Source: Pirellula sp. (GTDB lineage: Bacteria; Planctomycetota; Planctomycetia; Pirellulales; Lacipirellulaceae). From it: 64,000 nt of DNA. The stretch lies in assembly GCA_013822725.1 (NCBI GenBank), contig PNKX01000019.1, positions 1-64,000 on the forward strand, given 5' to 3'. The translations under genes and the position numbers were made by a program. The notes beneath the pieces were generated by a model. That model was not told the DNA's origin. It made no database searches and saw only the letters and a list, made by a program, of their open reading frames with translations. Below are positions 41,645 through 50,027 of the stretch, piece after piece; position 1 is the stretch's first letter; each line of letters starts with the position of its first letter.

Positions 41645-41668
41645 TGATCACCAGTCACCACTGAAGCG

Positions 41669-42799
41669 ATGTCAAAACCTGCAAAGCTTGCTCTCGAAGA
41701 TGGCGCCGTCTTTACCGGCGTCTCGATTGGCGCCGACGGCGAGGTCGACGGCGAAGTCTGCTTCAACACGTCGATGACGGGGTACCAAGAGATCCTCACC
41801 GATCCGAGCTATCGCGGCCAGATCGTGACGATGACCTACCCGCAGATCGGCAACTACGGGGTGAACGACGGCGACCTCGAAAGCGAGCGGCCGCATCTTT
41901 CCGGGTTCATCGTGCGAGAGCATTCCCGGGCCGACAGCAACTTTCGTTCGGAAGGTTCGCTGAGCGACTACCTGAAGGAATGGGGCGTCGTGGCGATCGA
42001 GTCGATCGATACGCGGGCGCTGGTGCGGCGGATCCGTTCGCAGGGAGCGCTGCGAGGGGTGCTGTCGACGGTTGATCTCGACGATGCGAGCCTCGTCGCC
42101 AAGGCGAAGGCGAGCCCAGGGCTGGTCGGCCGCGACCTTGTTCGCGAAGTCATGCCAGAGATGGCGTGCGAGTGGCAGGAATCATGCAGCGAGTGGACGC
42201 ACCTCAATGCCGACGGCGTTCGCAAGACGGCAGGGACCAACGGTCCGCATGTCGTGGCGATCGACTACGGGATGAAGTGGAACATTCCGCGGCATCTCTA
42301 CGATCAAGGCTGCCAGGTCACTGTGTTGCCGGGAACGGCGACGGCCGAGGACGTGCTCGCCCAGAACCCCGACGGCGTGTTTCTTTCGAACGGTCCCGGC
42401 GATCCGGAGCCGCTGGAATACGCGATCAAGACGATCCGGGGCGTGATGCAGGAGAAGCCGGTGTTCGGCATCTGTCTCGGGCACCAGTTGCTCTCGCTCG
42501 CCTGTGGAGCGAAAACGTTCAAACTAAAATTCGGCCACCGCGGGGCGAATCACCCCGTGCAGCGGCTGAGCGACGGGTTGGTCGAGATTACCAGCCAGAA
42601 TCATGGGTTCGCCGTTGATGAGGCGTCGCTGCCGGCGTCGCTCGAAGTGACCCATCGGAGCCTGAACGACAACACGATCGAAGGGGTCCGGCACCGCGAG
42701 CTGCCGCTGTTCAGCGTGCAGTATCACCCGGAGGCTTCGGCGGGGCCACACGATAGCCACTATCTGTTTCAGGATTTTCTGAAGGCGATGGCGAAGTAG
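41669..42799 (+). CDS. carA: Carbamoyl-phosphate synthase small subunit
   Basis: Glutaminase subunit feeding ammonia to CarB for arginine and pyrimidine synthesis. The 376 residues are full length. The N-terminal domain has LEDGAVFTGVSIG, GEVCFNTSMTGYQEILTDPSY and VIGIESIDTRAL-like WGVVAIESIDTRALVRRIR. The class I glutamine amidotransferase domain has the nucleophilic Cys in VFGICLGHQLLSLA (near residue 270), HRGANHPVQ, and the His/Glu pair in VQYHPEASAGPHDSHYLF. carB is not adjacent. Non-coding repeats lie upstream; convergent with the VIT-VWA gene. Confidence 0.95.
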   Translation: MSKPAKLALEDGAVFTGVSIGADGEVDGEVCFNTSMTGYQEILTDPSYRGQIVTMTYPQIGNYGVNDGDLESERPHLSGFIVREHSRADSNFRSEGSLSDYLKEWGVVAIESIDTRALVRRIRSQGALRGVLSTVDLDDASLVAKAKASPGLVGRDLVREVMPEMACEWQESCSEWTHLNADGVRKTAGTNGPHVVAIDYGMKWNIPRHLYDQGCQVTVLPGTATAEDVLAQNPDGVFLSNGPGDPEPLEYAIKTIRGVMQEKPVFGICLGHQLLSLACGAKTFKLKFGHRGANHPVQRLSDGLVEITSQNHGFAVDEASLPASLEVTHRSLNDNTIEGVRHRELPLFSVQYHPEASAGPHDSHYLFQDFLKAMAK

Positions 42800-42808
42800 G
42801 GCGTGGCT

Positions 42809-42896
42809 TGTAGCCCCCGGCTCCGCCGGGGCGTAGGCGTGACACGGGGCGACGTCCGCCGGTGTGGTGGCCGACCCCGGCGGAGCCAGGGGCTGG
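42809..42896. repeat. R1 inverted-repeat element, copy E
   Basis: TGTAGCCCCCGGCTCCGCC and GGCGGAGCCAGGGGCTGG outer arms, about 50 bases apart, between the convergent carA and VIT-VWA genes. Confidence 0.8.
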
Positions 42897-42903
42897 AAGG
42901 GGG

Positions 42904-45291
42904 TTACCACTGGTAGACTTGGCCGTCGAGTTCGATGGTCACCGGCTCGTCGAGCGCCAGGTAGGGCGCCACATGCTTGCCATGCTTGACGACGAGGTCG
43001 AAATACTCGTCGCTGAAGCGTTCAATCTGCTGGGCTTCCTTCTCTTTTTCTTCGCTGAGGGTCGAGTCGACCCACCGATCGCCGCGGCGGTTGAAGGTTT
43101 TGCGGCCGACGTTGATCATCGTGTTGGCGACGACCTGGCGGTCTTGGAGGGCGTCGTAATACACGACGCCGCGGCCGCGAGTTTCGAGCGTGCGGTGGAA
43201 CGACTCGCCGCCGAAGCGGCCGCCATAGCCGCCTGAGGCGTCGGCCACCGCCAATGCTGGGGCGGAAGCCGAGGCTGGCGCGGCGGTGGGCTTCTCGGCG
43301 AATTGCAGGCTGCTCTTGTTGTAGCGGGCGTTGAATCCTCCCTCTCCTTCGGCTTCTCGGAGGAGCGTGAGCGCCTCGCCGGCGGTTTCGCTCTGTAGCC
43401 GTGCTTCGCGGACCTGGTTATTCTCGTCGGCGAGGAACGACGTATAGGGAGTGAGAATGCCATGCTTGGTAGCCAGTGCGACCAGTTCGTTGACTAGCTC
43501 TTCGTTGCGACCCTTCAGGTCGAGCTCGTCGATGATTTCACCGACGCGACGGGTGGCCCAGAGCTTGGCGACGAAGGCGTTGGCGTCGTCGTCGCTGTCC
43601 GGCGCGAGTTCAGCGGGAAAACTGAACGACTTCTCCTCGCCCGCGAGTTTGCCGTTGAGCGTCGCCTTGGCGTCGCCAGGAACGCGATAACGCCCGACGA
43701 TCACGGCCTGGTCCCCCGCGAAGAGGTCGAACTTGCCGGTAGGATAGAGGCGGCTGACGACGGCGCCGTCGGACTCTTTCGCGTCTTCGACGTCGATGGT
43801 GAGCTCGACGTCGGTCATCACCGGAGCGCCGATGCGGCGGTAGAGGCTGCTTACCGCGGTTTCGATGTTTTCGTTAGGTCGGACGTACTCGCTGCGGCCA
43901 TGGTTGTCGCGGGCGAGCCGATCTAACAGGCGGCTGTTGACGTCGTACCCGACGCCAAAGGCGAACATGCGGGCGCGGATCTTGTTCGCCGCGGCAGCGT
44001 GCTTGGCGATGGCGGCTTCGTTCATCTCACCGACGGTGGGGAGGCCGTCGGTGAGGAAAATGACGTAGCTAGGGCGGTCGGCGTCTTCGAGCATGCCGAG
44101 GCCGCGGTCGAGGGCGCCGTCGATGTTCGTGCTGCCGCCGGCGAAGAGGCCGTTGACGAAGCCGATGGCGGCGGCGCGGGTTTCGTCGTCGAACTTTTGC
44201 AGCTCGGGGCGGAAGGCTTCGACCTCGCTGTCGTAGGCGACGATGTTGAACGTGTCGCCTTGCTTGAGATTGTTGAGGACGAACTTTAGGGCGTCTTTTG
44301 CCTGGTCCATCTTCTCGCCGCTCATGCTTCCGGAGCGGTCGACGACGAAGATCACCGTCTTGCCGGCGGACTTGGCTTTTTCGTCGTCGCCGTCCGCGTC
44401 CTTGTCGTCTTCATCCTCAGCATCTCCGTTCGGTTTAATCTCTGGCGTGGCGAGCAAGAGGAAATAGCCTGGTTCGTCCTTCTCCGGGCGGTAGCTTACG
44501 ACGCTGGCGGCGACCGGTTGATCGCCGGCGTCGAAGAAGAGGCGGAAGTCTTCGGTGGGGACGGTTTCTTCGGCGGTGAACGTCACCGTCGCCTGCCGCT
44601 TGCCGGTGCGGTCGACCTTCACCTCATGCGTCGGCGAGTAGATGTTCTTCAGGTCGACCGGGCTGTCGATCACGATGTTGAGCTTGAGCTTCTTCAGCAA
44701 CCCGTCGGTGTATTTGGCCGTGCTGAGGGGGAAGATGAAGTCGATGAGGCCGGCCGACTTCCGACAGAGTTGCGTATAGCGGAGCGTCACGGTGCGCGTC
44801 TCGCCGGCGGGGATGGGGAAGACGCTCGTTTGGAACATGCCGGTTCCGACCCATTCGAGCAATGCGGGATCGCGATTGGTGCGGACGATTTCTTCGTAGC
44901 GCTTACGGGCTTCCTCCTTGGTAAGGAGCTTGGCGGGGAACTCCTTGCCGTCGACTAGCAGCGTCAGTTGGTCGATCGCGCCGTCGTAAGGGAGCGGAAA
45001 CACAAAACTCGCTTCGATTTGGCCGCTGCCGGTGTTCTTGAAGGTCTGCGACACCTGGACGCGGGCGACGGAGTCGTTCAGTTTGGCGTCGACTTCGAGC
45101 GATTCGATCCGATAGCTGCTCGCCGCAGGGGTAGGCTGCGGCGGGATGATGGGGCGCGGGAGGCGGAAATGATGGCCGGGGCGGGCGTCGACCAGCATCC
45201 CTTGGCCGCGGGCGATGGGGGCGCTCACGGCAGCTAAGGCGGCTATGGCTAACAGGAAAGCTGCGCGACGTTGGGAAAACGGGCTAGCCAT
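42904..45291 (-). CDS. VIT and VWA domain exported protein
   Basis: A 795-residue exported protein. The signal peptide ends around APIARGQ (residue 29). The VIT domain (about 58-190) has YRIESLEVDAKLNDSVARVQVSQTF, FPLPYDGAIDQLTLLVDGKE and EEARKRYEEIV. The VWA domain (about 310-490) has a complete MIDAS: DRSGSMS near 316, the Thr in GGSTNIDGAL, and the Asp in FLTDGLPTVGE. The remainder is Ala/Gly-rich and ends LDEPVTIELDGQVYQW. The architecture resembles inter-alpha-trypsin-inhibitor heavy chains and bacterial surface proteins; the likely role is metal-dependent adhesion or protein contact in the periplasm. Confidence 0.85.
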   Translation of the reverse strand: MASPFSQRRAAFLLAIAALAAVSAPIARGQGMLVDARPGHHFRLPRPIIPPQPTPAASSYRIESLEVDAKLNDSVARVQVSQTFKNTGSGQIEASFVFPLPYDGAIDQLTLLVDGKEFPAKLLTKEEARKRYEEIVRTNRDPALLEWVGTGMFQTSVFPIPAGETRTVTLRYTQLCRKSAGLIDFIFPLSTAKYTDGLLKKLKLNIVIDSPVDLKNIYSPTHEVKVDRTGKRQATVTFTAEETVPTEDFRLFFDAGDQPVAASVVSYRPEKDEPGYFLLLATPEIKPNGDAEDEDDKDADGDDEKAKSAGKTVIFVVDRSGSMSGEKMDQAKDALKFVLNNLKQGDTFNIVAYDSEVEAFRPELQKFDDETRAAAIGFVNGLFAGGSTNIDGALDRGLGMLEDADRPSYVIFLTDGLPTVGEMNEAAIAKHAAAANKIRARMFAFGVGYDVNSRLLDRLARDNHGRSEYVRPNENIETAVSSLYRRIGAPVMTDVELTIDVEDAKESDGAVVSRLYPTGKFDLFAGDQAVIVGRYRVPGDAKATLNGKLAGEEKSFSFPAELAPDSDDDANAFVAKLWATRRVGEIIDELDLKGRNEELVNELVALATKHGILTPYTSFLADENNQVREARLQSETAGEALTLLREAEGEGGFNARYNKSSLQFAEKPTAAPASASAPALAVADASGGYGGRFGGESFHRTLETRGRGVVYYDALQDRQVVANTMINVGRKTFNRRGDRWVDSTLSEEKEKEAQQIERFSDEYFDLVVKHGKHVAPYLALDEPVTIELDGQVYQW

Positions 45292-45569
45292 GGTTCTGCT
45301 CCCGAAAGGGGGATCGCGATCGGACGAGATGAACTGCGAAGGTTTGACGCGGGCCGAACGGCCGGAGTTCCCAAGGCCGCCAACTTTTTCCGCGGCGTGC
45401 GAACGGGGGCGTAGTGCAGAGCCCCAGAAGCCTCGCTCACCCGCAGAACCGCTGGTTTTTCAGCGGTGTTGGACCACCAACGCTTCAGGTACAATCGAGC
45501 GGTTGCGCCTTCGCAAATCAGCGTCTGCAAGCATCACCCTGTTCAATAGTTCTTGAAGGAGTACACCGA

Positions 45570-46883
45570 GTGTCCGGCACCTGCGTTATTGGTCTTCAGT
45601 GGGGCGACGAAGCCAAAGGGAAGATCGTTGACCTGCTGACCCTGCGGCACGATATCGTGGTTCGCTATCAGGGAGGAGCCAACGCTGGCCATACGGTGAA
45701 GGTGGGCGACGAAGTTTACAAGCTGTCGCTGCTCCCCAGCGGCGTGCTGACTCCGGGCGTGACCTGCGTCATCGCCGGCGGGGTGGTCTTCAATCCGGCA
45801 AAGGCGATCGAGGAACTCGACGAGCTCTCGACCCGCAACCTCGACGACTACGACAACCTCAAGCTGAGCGATCGGGTCCACGTCATCTTCCCGTGGCACT
45901 TTGCCGAAGATCGGGCGATGGACTCCAGCACGTCGGACGGCGAGAACATCGGCACGACGCAGCGCGGCATCGGCCCCTGCTACCGCGATAAGGTGGGTCG
46001 CGCGTTTGCGATTCGTCTCGGCGATCTTTACCGCCCGACCTTCCGTGAGCAGGTAGAGCATGTGACGCGGGCGAAGAATGTGTCGCTGGCGGCGATGATG
46101 CCGCGCGACCAGTTCGTGCCGCTGAACGCGGCCGACATCTATGAAGAATACAAGGCGTACTCCGAGCGGTTGAAGCCGTACGTCGACGATACGAACGAAT
46201 ACCTGCTGGCCGCGGCCGAGTCGGGCAAGCGGATTCTGTTCGAGGGCGCCCAAGGCGCGCTGCTCGACGTCGACCACGGCACCTATCCGTACGTCACCAG
46301 CAGCAACAGCTCGGGCGTGGGCGTGTCGAACGGTTCCGGCGTGCCGGGGAAATACATCGATCACGTGATCGGCATCGTCAAGGCGTATAGCACGCGCGTC
46401 GGCGGCGGTCCTTTTCCGACGGAGCAGGACAACGCCATCGGCCAACAGATCCGTGACCAAGGGAACGAATACGGCACTGTCACCAAGCGTCCCCGCCGTT
46501 GCGGCTGGCTCGATGCGGTGGCGATTCGCTACACCTCGCGGCTGAGCGGCGTCGACTCGATCTGCGTGATGTTGCTCGACGTATTGAGCGGCCTCGACGA
46601 GTTGAAGATTTGCACCGCGTACGAGATCGACGGTAAGCGAACGATTCAGTTCCCCAGTCATGTCGACGATCTGCGAAAGGCGAAGCCGATCTACGAGACG
46701 CTGCCAAGCTGGCAGGAGGACATCACCGGGGTCCGCGAACTCGACGATCTGCCAGCGAACGCCCGGGCGTACATCGAGCGCGTCGGCGAGATTGTCGGCG
46801 TGCCGGTCGAGATGGTATCCGTCGGGCCCGCGCGGGATCAGACGATTCCGGTGGGGAAGGGCGAGTTGGCCGGGACGCGGTAG
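45570..46883 (+). CDS. purA: Adenylosuccinate synthetase
   Basis: GTP-dependent conversion of IMP and aspartate to adenylosuccinate, the committed step to AMP. A GTG start at 45570 (VSGTCVIGLQWGDEAKGK) is selected: GAAGGAG lies 8 bases upstream and the family N-terminus follows; the open frame reaches back to 45414 without similarity. It is 437 residues. The P-loop-like GDEAKGKIVD (residues 11-20), NAGHTVKVGDEVYKL, GTTQRGIGPCYRDKVGR, LFEGAQGALLDVDHGTYPYVTSSN and GTVTKRPRRCGWLDAVAIR are all intact. TACAAT at 45490-45495 is a possible -10. Confidence 0.96.
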   Translation: MSGTCVIGLQWGDEAKGKIVDLLTLRHDIVVRYQGGANAGHTVKVGDEVYKLSLLPSGVLTPGVTCVIAGGVVFNPAKAIEELDELSTRNLDDYDNLKLSDRVHVIFPWHFAEDRAMDSSTSDGENIGTTQRGIGPCYRDKVGRAFAIRLGDLYRPTFREQVEHVTRAKNVSLAAMMPRDQFVPLNAADIYEEYKAYSERLKPYVDDTNEYLLAAAESGKRILFEGAQGALLDVDHGTYPYVTSSNSSGVGVSNGSGVPGKYIDHVIGIVKAYSTRVGGGPFPTEQDNAIGQQIRDQGNEYGTVTKRPRRCGWLDAVAIRYTSRLSGVDSICVMLLDVLSGLDELKICTAYEIDGKRTIQFPSHVDDLRKAKPIYETLPSWQEDITGVRELDDLPANARAYIERVGEIVGVPVEMVSVGPARDQTIPVGKGELAGTR

Positions 46884-47013
46884 TTTCCGTCGATTTCTGA
46901 TTTAGGATTTCTGATCTATGATTGAGGGTGGTTGGCGAACGCAGCTTGGCGGCGGCGCTTCGCAGTGAACCGGTCATATCAAGCCGTCAGAAATCTCCGA
47001 CTGCCCAACAGGC

Positions 47014-47766
47014 ATGCCCCTTACCGAGACGATCCCTGAAGTCCTGGCTGCCGTGCCGCGCGAGCGTTGGCCGCGGCACATCGCCATCATCATGGATGGC
47101 AACGGTCGGTGGGCGCAGCGGCAAGATCTGCCGCGGATCGAGGGCCATCGCCGCGGCGTGGCCAGCGTGCGCCGCACGACCGAGGAGTGCGCCCGGCTCG
47201 GGATTGAGCAGCTGACGCTCTACTGCCTATCGAGTGAGAACTGGAAGCGGCCTCAGCCGGAGATCGACTTCCTGATGCATCTGCTCGAGCAGTACATGAT
47301 CGAAGAGCGTACGACGATCATGGAGAACAATCTGCGCGTGCGGATGATTGGCCGGCGCCAGGGGATTCCCGATCAGGTGCTGCGGGAGCTCGACAAGACG
47401 GTCGACATGAGCTCGACCAACAGCGGCACGCGGCTAAACCTCGCGGTGAACTACGGCGGGCGTTCGGAGATAGTCGACGCTGTGCGGGCGATTGGGCAGG
47501 AGATCGCCGCCGGTGAATTGCAGCCGGCCGAGGTGACTGAGGCGACGATCGCCGATCACCTCTACACGGCTGGGCTTGATGACCCCGACCTGATGGTGCG
47601 GACCGCCGGCGAAATGCGGATCAGCAACTTTCTGTTGTGGCAGATTAGCTACGCGGAAATTTGGGTGACTGAACGCTGCTGGCCGGAGTTCGACGAAGCG
47701 ACGCTTCATGAAGCGATCGGCGAGTACGCGCGGCGGAACCGCAAGTTCGGCGGATTGAACGGCTGA
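47014..47766 (+). CDS. uppS: Isoprenyl transferase (undecaprenyl diphosphate synthase)
   Basis: Cis-prenyltransferase making the C55 lipid carrier for envelope polymers. The 250 residues are standard. The active-site block HIAIIMDGNGRWAQRQDLPRIEGHRRG (residues 23-49) contains the catalytic Asp; LTLYCLSSENWKRP follows near 70. The C-terminal DDPDLMVRTAGEMRISNFLLWQISYAEIWVTERCWPEF carries the diphosphate-binding Arg residues, with M in place of the common S/G in the RTAGE-RISNF loop. It is followed 10 bases later by cdsA, a conserved pairing. Confidence 0.95.
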   Translation: MPLTETIPEVLAAVPRERWPRHIAIIMDGNGRWAQRQDLPRIEGHRRGVASVRRTTEECARLGIEQLTLYCLSSENWKRPQPEIDFLMHLLEQYMIEERTTIMENNLRVRMIGRRQGIPDQVLRELDKTVDMSSTNSGTRLNLAVNYGGRSEIVDAVRAIGQEIAAGELQPAEVTEATIADHLYTAGLDDPDLMVRTAGEMRISNFLLWQISYAEIWVTERCWPEFDEATLHEAIGEYARRNRKFGGLNG

Positions 47767-47776
47767 AGGAGCGGAC

Positions 47777-48673
47777 GTGCTGCGGTGGCGACTCATTCTC
47801 GGCGTGTTATTAATCGCCGGGCTCGCTGGGCTTTGCTGGTTGGATGCCCACGCATCGCTGCCCGGCATCTGCCTGGGTCCGCTGGCGTTCGTAGCGGCGG
47901 CGCTGGCGACAGGCGAGATGCTGCGGATGTTCCGCGCCCAGGGGCATGATCCAACCGCGTGGACCGTCTACGTCGGGACGCTGTTGCCGGTGGCAGTAAG
48001 CTGCGTAGCCGTGATCGGTTACGCCCAGCCGCCAATCTTCAGCCTAGGTCGTCTCGGCTGGCTCGCGCTGGCGCTCGTCGTCGGCTTGGGCGTGGCGATC
48101 GTCGGCGAGATGCGGCGGTACGAATCGCCCGGCCGCTCGATCGTTCGCTTGGCGCTTGCCGCGCTGTCGGTGCTGTACGTCGGCGGGTTGATGGGAATGC
48201 TCGTGCAGTTGCGGCTCGTTGAGCCGTACGGCTACGGCCTCGGTCCCTGGGGCCAGCTGTTACCGCTCCTGTCGCTGATTGCGACGGTGAAGCTCAGCGA
48301 TACGATGCAGTACACGTTCGGTCGAACCTTCGGCAAGCACAAAGTGGCGCCGACGCTCAGCCCAGGCAAGACTTGGGAGGGGACGATCGGCGGCATTGGC
48401 TCGGCGACGCTGATTTCCTCCGTGGGGATCGCCTACATTCTGCACGGGAGTGCGGGACTGCAACCGGCGCTGCTGGCGAAGACCGCCGCCTTCGCCCTTG
48501 CCGTGACAATTGTCGGCATCATCGGCGATCTGGCTGAATCGATGCTGAAGCGAGACGCCGGCGTGAAGGATTCGAGCGACTGGCTGCCGGGGTTTGGCGG
48601 GGTGCTTGATATTCTGGACTCGCTGCTGCTCGCGGCGCCGGTGGCCTATTTGTTCTGGTCGGTGGTGCTTTAA
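47777..48673 (+). CDS. cdsA: Phosphatidate cytidylyltransferase
   Basis: Makes CDP-diacylglycerol for phospholipid synthesis in the inner membrane. GTG start with GAAGGAG 6 bases upstream; 298 residues. About eight membrane segments. The C-terminal CdsA signature is present: SPGKTWEGTIGGIGSA near residue 195, and DLAESMLKRDAGVKDSSDWLPGFGGVLDILDSLL near 250. The gene is 10 bases after uppS and is probably cotranscribed. Confidence 0.93.
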   Translation: MLRWRLILGVLLIAGLAGLCWLDAHASLPGICLGPLAFVAAALATGEMLRMFRAQGHDPTAWTVYVGTLLPVAVSCVAVIGYAQPPIFSLGRLGWLALALVVGLGVAIVGEMRRYESPGRSIVRLALAALSVLYVGGLMGMLVQLRLVEPYGYGLGPWGQLLPLLSLIATVKLSDTMQYTFGRTFGKHKVAPTLSPGKTWEGTIGGIGSATLISSVGIAYILHGSAGLQPALLAKTAAFALAVTIVGIIGDLAESMLKRDAGVKDSSDWLPGFGGVLDILDSLLLAAPVAYLFWSVVL

Positions 48674-49038
48674 GTCTCTCGCGAGACTTGAGTCTCGCGT
48701 GGCGCCGGACTGGTCGCTTAAGCGACCAGTCCGATGGATTTTCCATGCCTTCGGGCTGCAGCCGCGCCGGACTGTTTTCTTGCCCGCGTGCGAGGATCGA
48801 TCCCTATAAACCGTTCCTGGGCAATTGTTTAAGGGATCCCGGCCTAAATCGGCTGAGTCGCCGCCCCAGGGCCGGGTATACTTAGGAAAGCAGGCCTGGA
48901 TGGAGCGACTCTGGCCACGGGGGTCCGGAGCGATAGGATACTTGTTTCGTTTCGCACCTGCTTTCGGGGCCAATTGTCCCGCCGGCCACGGACACTAAGG
49001 GGCATTTTGCGACTGCCAGCGCGCCGTCGCGACATTGC
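48674..49038. other. cdsA-phoH intergenic region
   Basis: About 365 bases. It has a perfect 26-base palindrome (48707-48732) and a smaller CTCGCGAG palindrome (48678-48685) just before it. GCGCCGGACT occurs at 48702 and again near 48761. TATACT at 48877-48882 is a -10-like word with a weak -35. No gene was seen. Confidence 0.45.
48707..48732. repeat. Perfect 26-base palindrome (R7)
   Basis: GGACTGGTCGCTT followed directly by its exact complement AAGCGACCAGTCC, with no loop. There is no T-tract. It could be a dispersed palindromic element or a protein-binding site downstream of cdsA. Confidence 0.8.
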
Positions 49039-49983
49039 ATGATTGAAGCATCGATCTCGGTAGGAAGCGCCGAAGACCTTGTCCTGCTGCTGGGGACCAA
49101 GGATCAGCACCTCAGACAGATTCGCGGAATGATTCCGGCGAAGATTTCCACTCGCGACGGCAAAGTCGTGCTGCAAGGGGATGAGAGTGCGGTCATCCAA
49201 GCGAAAGCGGTACTCGAAGAGCTTCGGGCCGTGATCGCCAAGCAGGGGCCGCTCGATTCCGAGCAGGTGGCCCAGATCGTTCACCGCATCACCGGCAACG
49301 GCGCCGACGTTTCGCCGAATGCGCCGCCGATCGATATTCGCGCGGGCCGCAAGATCCGTCCCCGCACGCCTGGGCAGGGCGACTATGTGAAGGCGATCCG
49401 CACGCACGACCTTGTGATTTGCGTCGGACCCGCCGGTACCGGCAAGACCTATCTCGCCGTCGCCACAGCGGTTGAAGCTCTCCGCGATCAATCGATCCGG
49501 AAGATCGTGCTGGTGCGTCCCGCGGTTGAAGCAGGCGAAAGCCTCGGCTTCCTGCCGGGCGACATGCAGGCGAAGATCAACCCCTACCTGCGGCCGCTGC
49601 AAGATGCGCTGCGGGAGATGATCGATCACGAGCAAGTTCGCCGCTACATGGAGGACGACGTCATCGAAGTGGCGCCGCTTGCTTACATGCGCGGCCGGAC
49701 GCTGAACAACGCCTTCATCATCATGGACGAGGCGCAGAATACGACCGTCGGCCAGATGAAGATGTTCCTCACGCGTCTCGGCGAGGGGTCGAAGATGGTC
49801 GTCTCCGGCGATACGTCGCAAGTCGATTTGCCCCATCACGCGAAGAGCGGTCTGGTCGATGCGCTCCATCGACTTGAAGGAGTCAAAGGGGTCGCTGCGG
49901 TGCACCTCAGCGGCTCCGACATCGTGCGGCACCGCTTGGTGCAGGATATTGTTCGCGCGTACGAGGAGGGACCGAACGGTTAA
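49039..49983 (+). CDS. PhoH-like ATPase
   Basis: A 314-residue P-loop protein. A short N-terminal KH-like segment (DLVLLLGTKDQHLRQIRGMIPAKISTRDGKVVLQGDE) precedes the PhoH ATPase domain. Walker A is GPAGTGKTYLA (near residue 135). Next are LVRPAVEAGESLGFLPGDMQAKINPYLRPLQDAL, Walker B as NAFIIMDEAQNTT, and VVSGDTSQVDLP. It belongs to the widespread phoH-PgpH-ybeY cluster, where PhoH is thought to act in RNA metabolism with YbeY. The next gene starts 44 bases downstream. Confidence 0.93.
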   Translation: MIEASISVGSAEDLVLLLGTKDQHLRQIRGMIPAKISTRDGKVVLQGDESAVIQAKAVLEELRAVIAKQGPLDSEQVAQIVHRITGNGADVSPNAPPIDIRAGRKIRPRTPGQGDYVKAIRTHDLVICVGPAGTGKTYLAVATAVEALRDQSIRKIVLVRPAVEAGESLGFLPGDMQAKINPYLRPLQDALREMIDHEQVRRYMEDDVIEVAPLAYMRGRTLNNAFIIMDEAQNTTVGQMKMFLTRLGEGSKMVVSGDTSQVDLPHHAKSGLVDALHRLEGVKGVAAVHLSGSDIVRHRLVQDIVRAYEEGPNG

Positions 49984-50027
49984 CGGCCCTCGGCTCTAGG
50001 TGAGTCGAGCGTTGATCTTTTGCGCCT

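Larger units (their letters stand above)
41117..41668. other. Intergenic region between TA pair and carA
   Basis: About 550 bases. It contains a minus-strand terminator (41194-41233) with no intact gene feeding it. A minus-strand open frame without a start codon (stop at 41308-41306) may be a gene remnant. There is also a large R3-like repeat (41449-41600) and an R2 arm (41611-41644). Confidence 0.5.

Noticed and set aside
45449..45467. ACCGCTG...CAGCGGT hairpin before purA as a terminator or riboswitch
   Set aside because: The T residues are in the loop rather than after the stem, and it lies upstream of the likely purA promoter.
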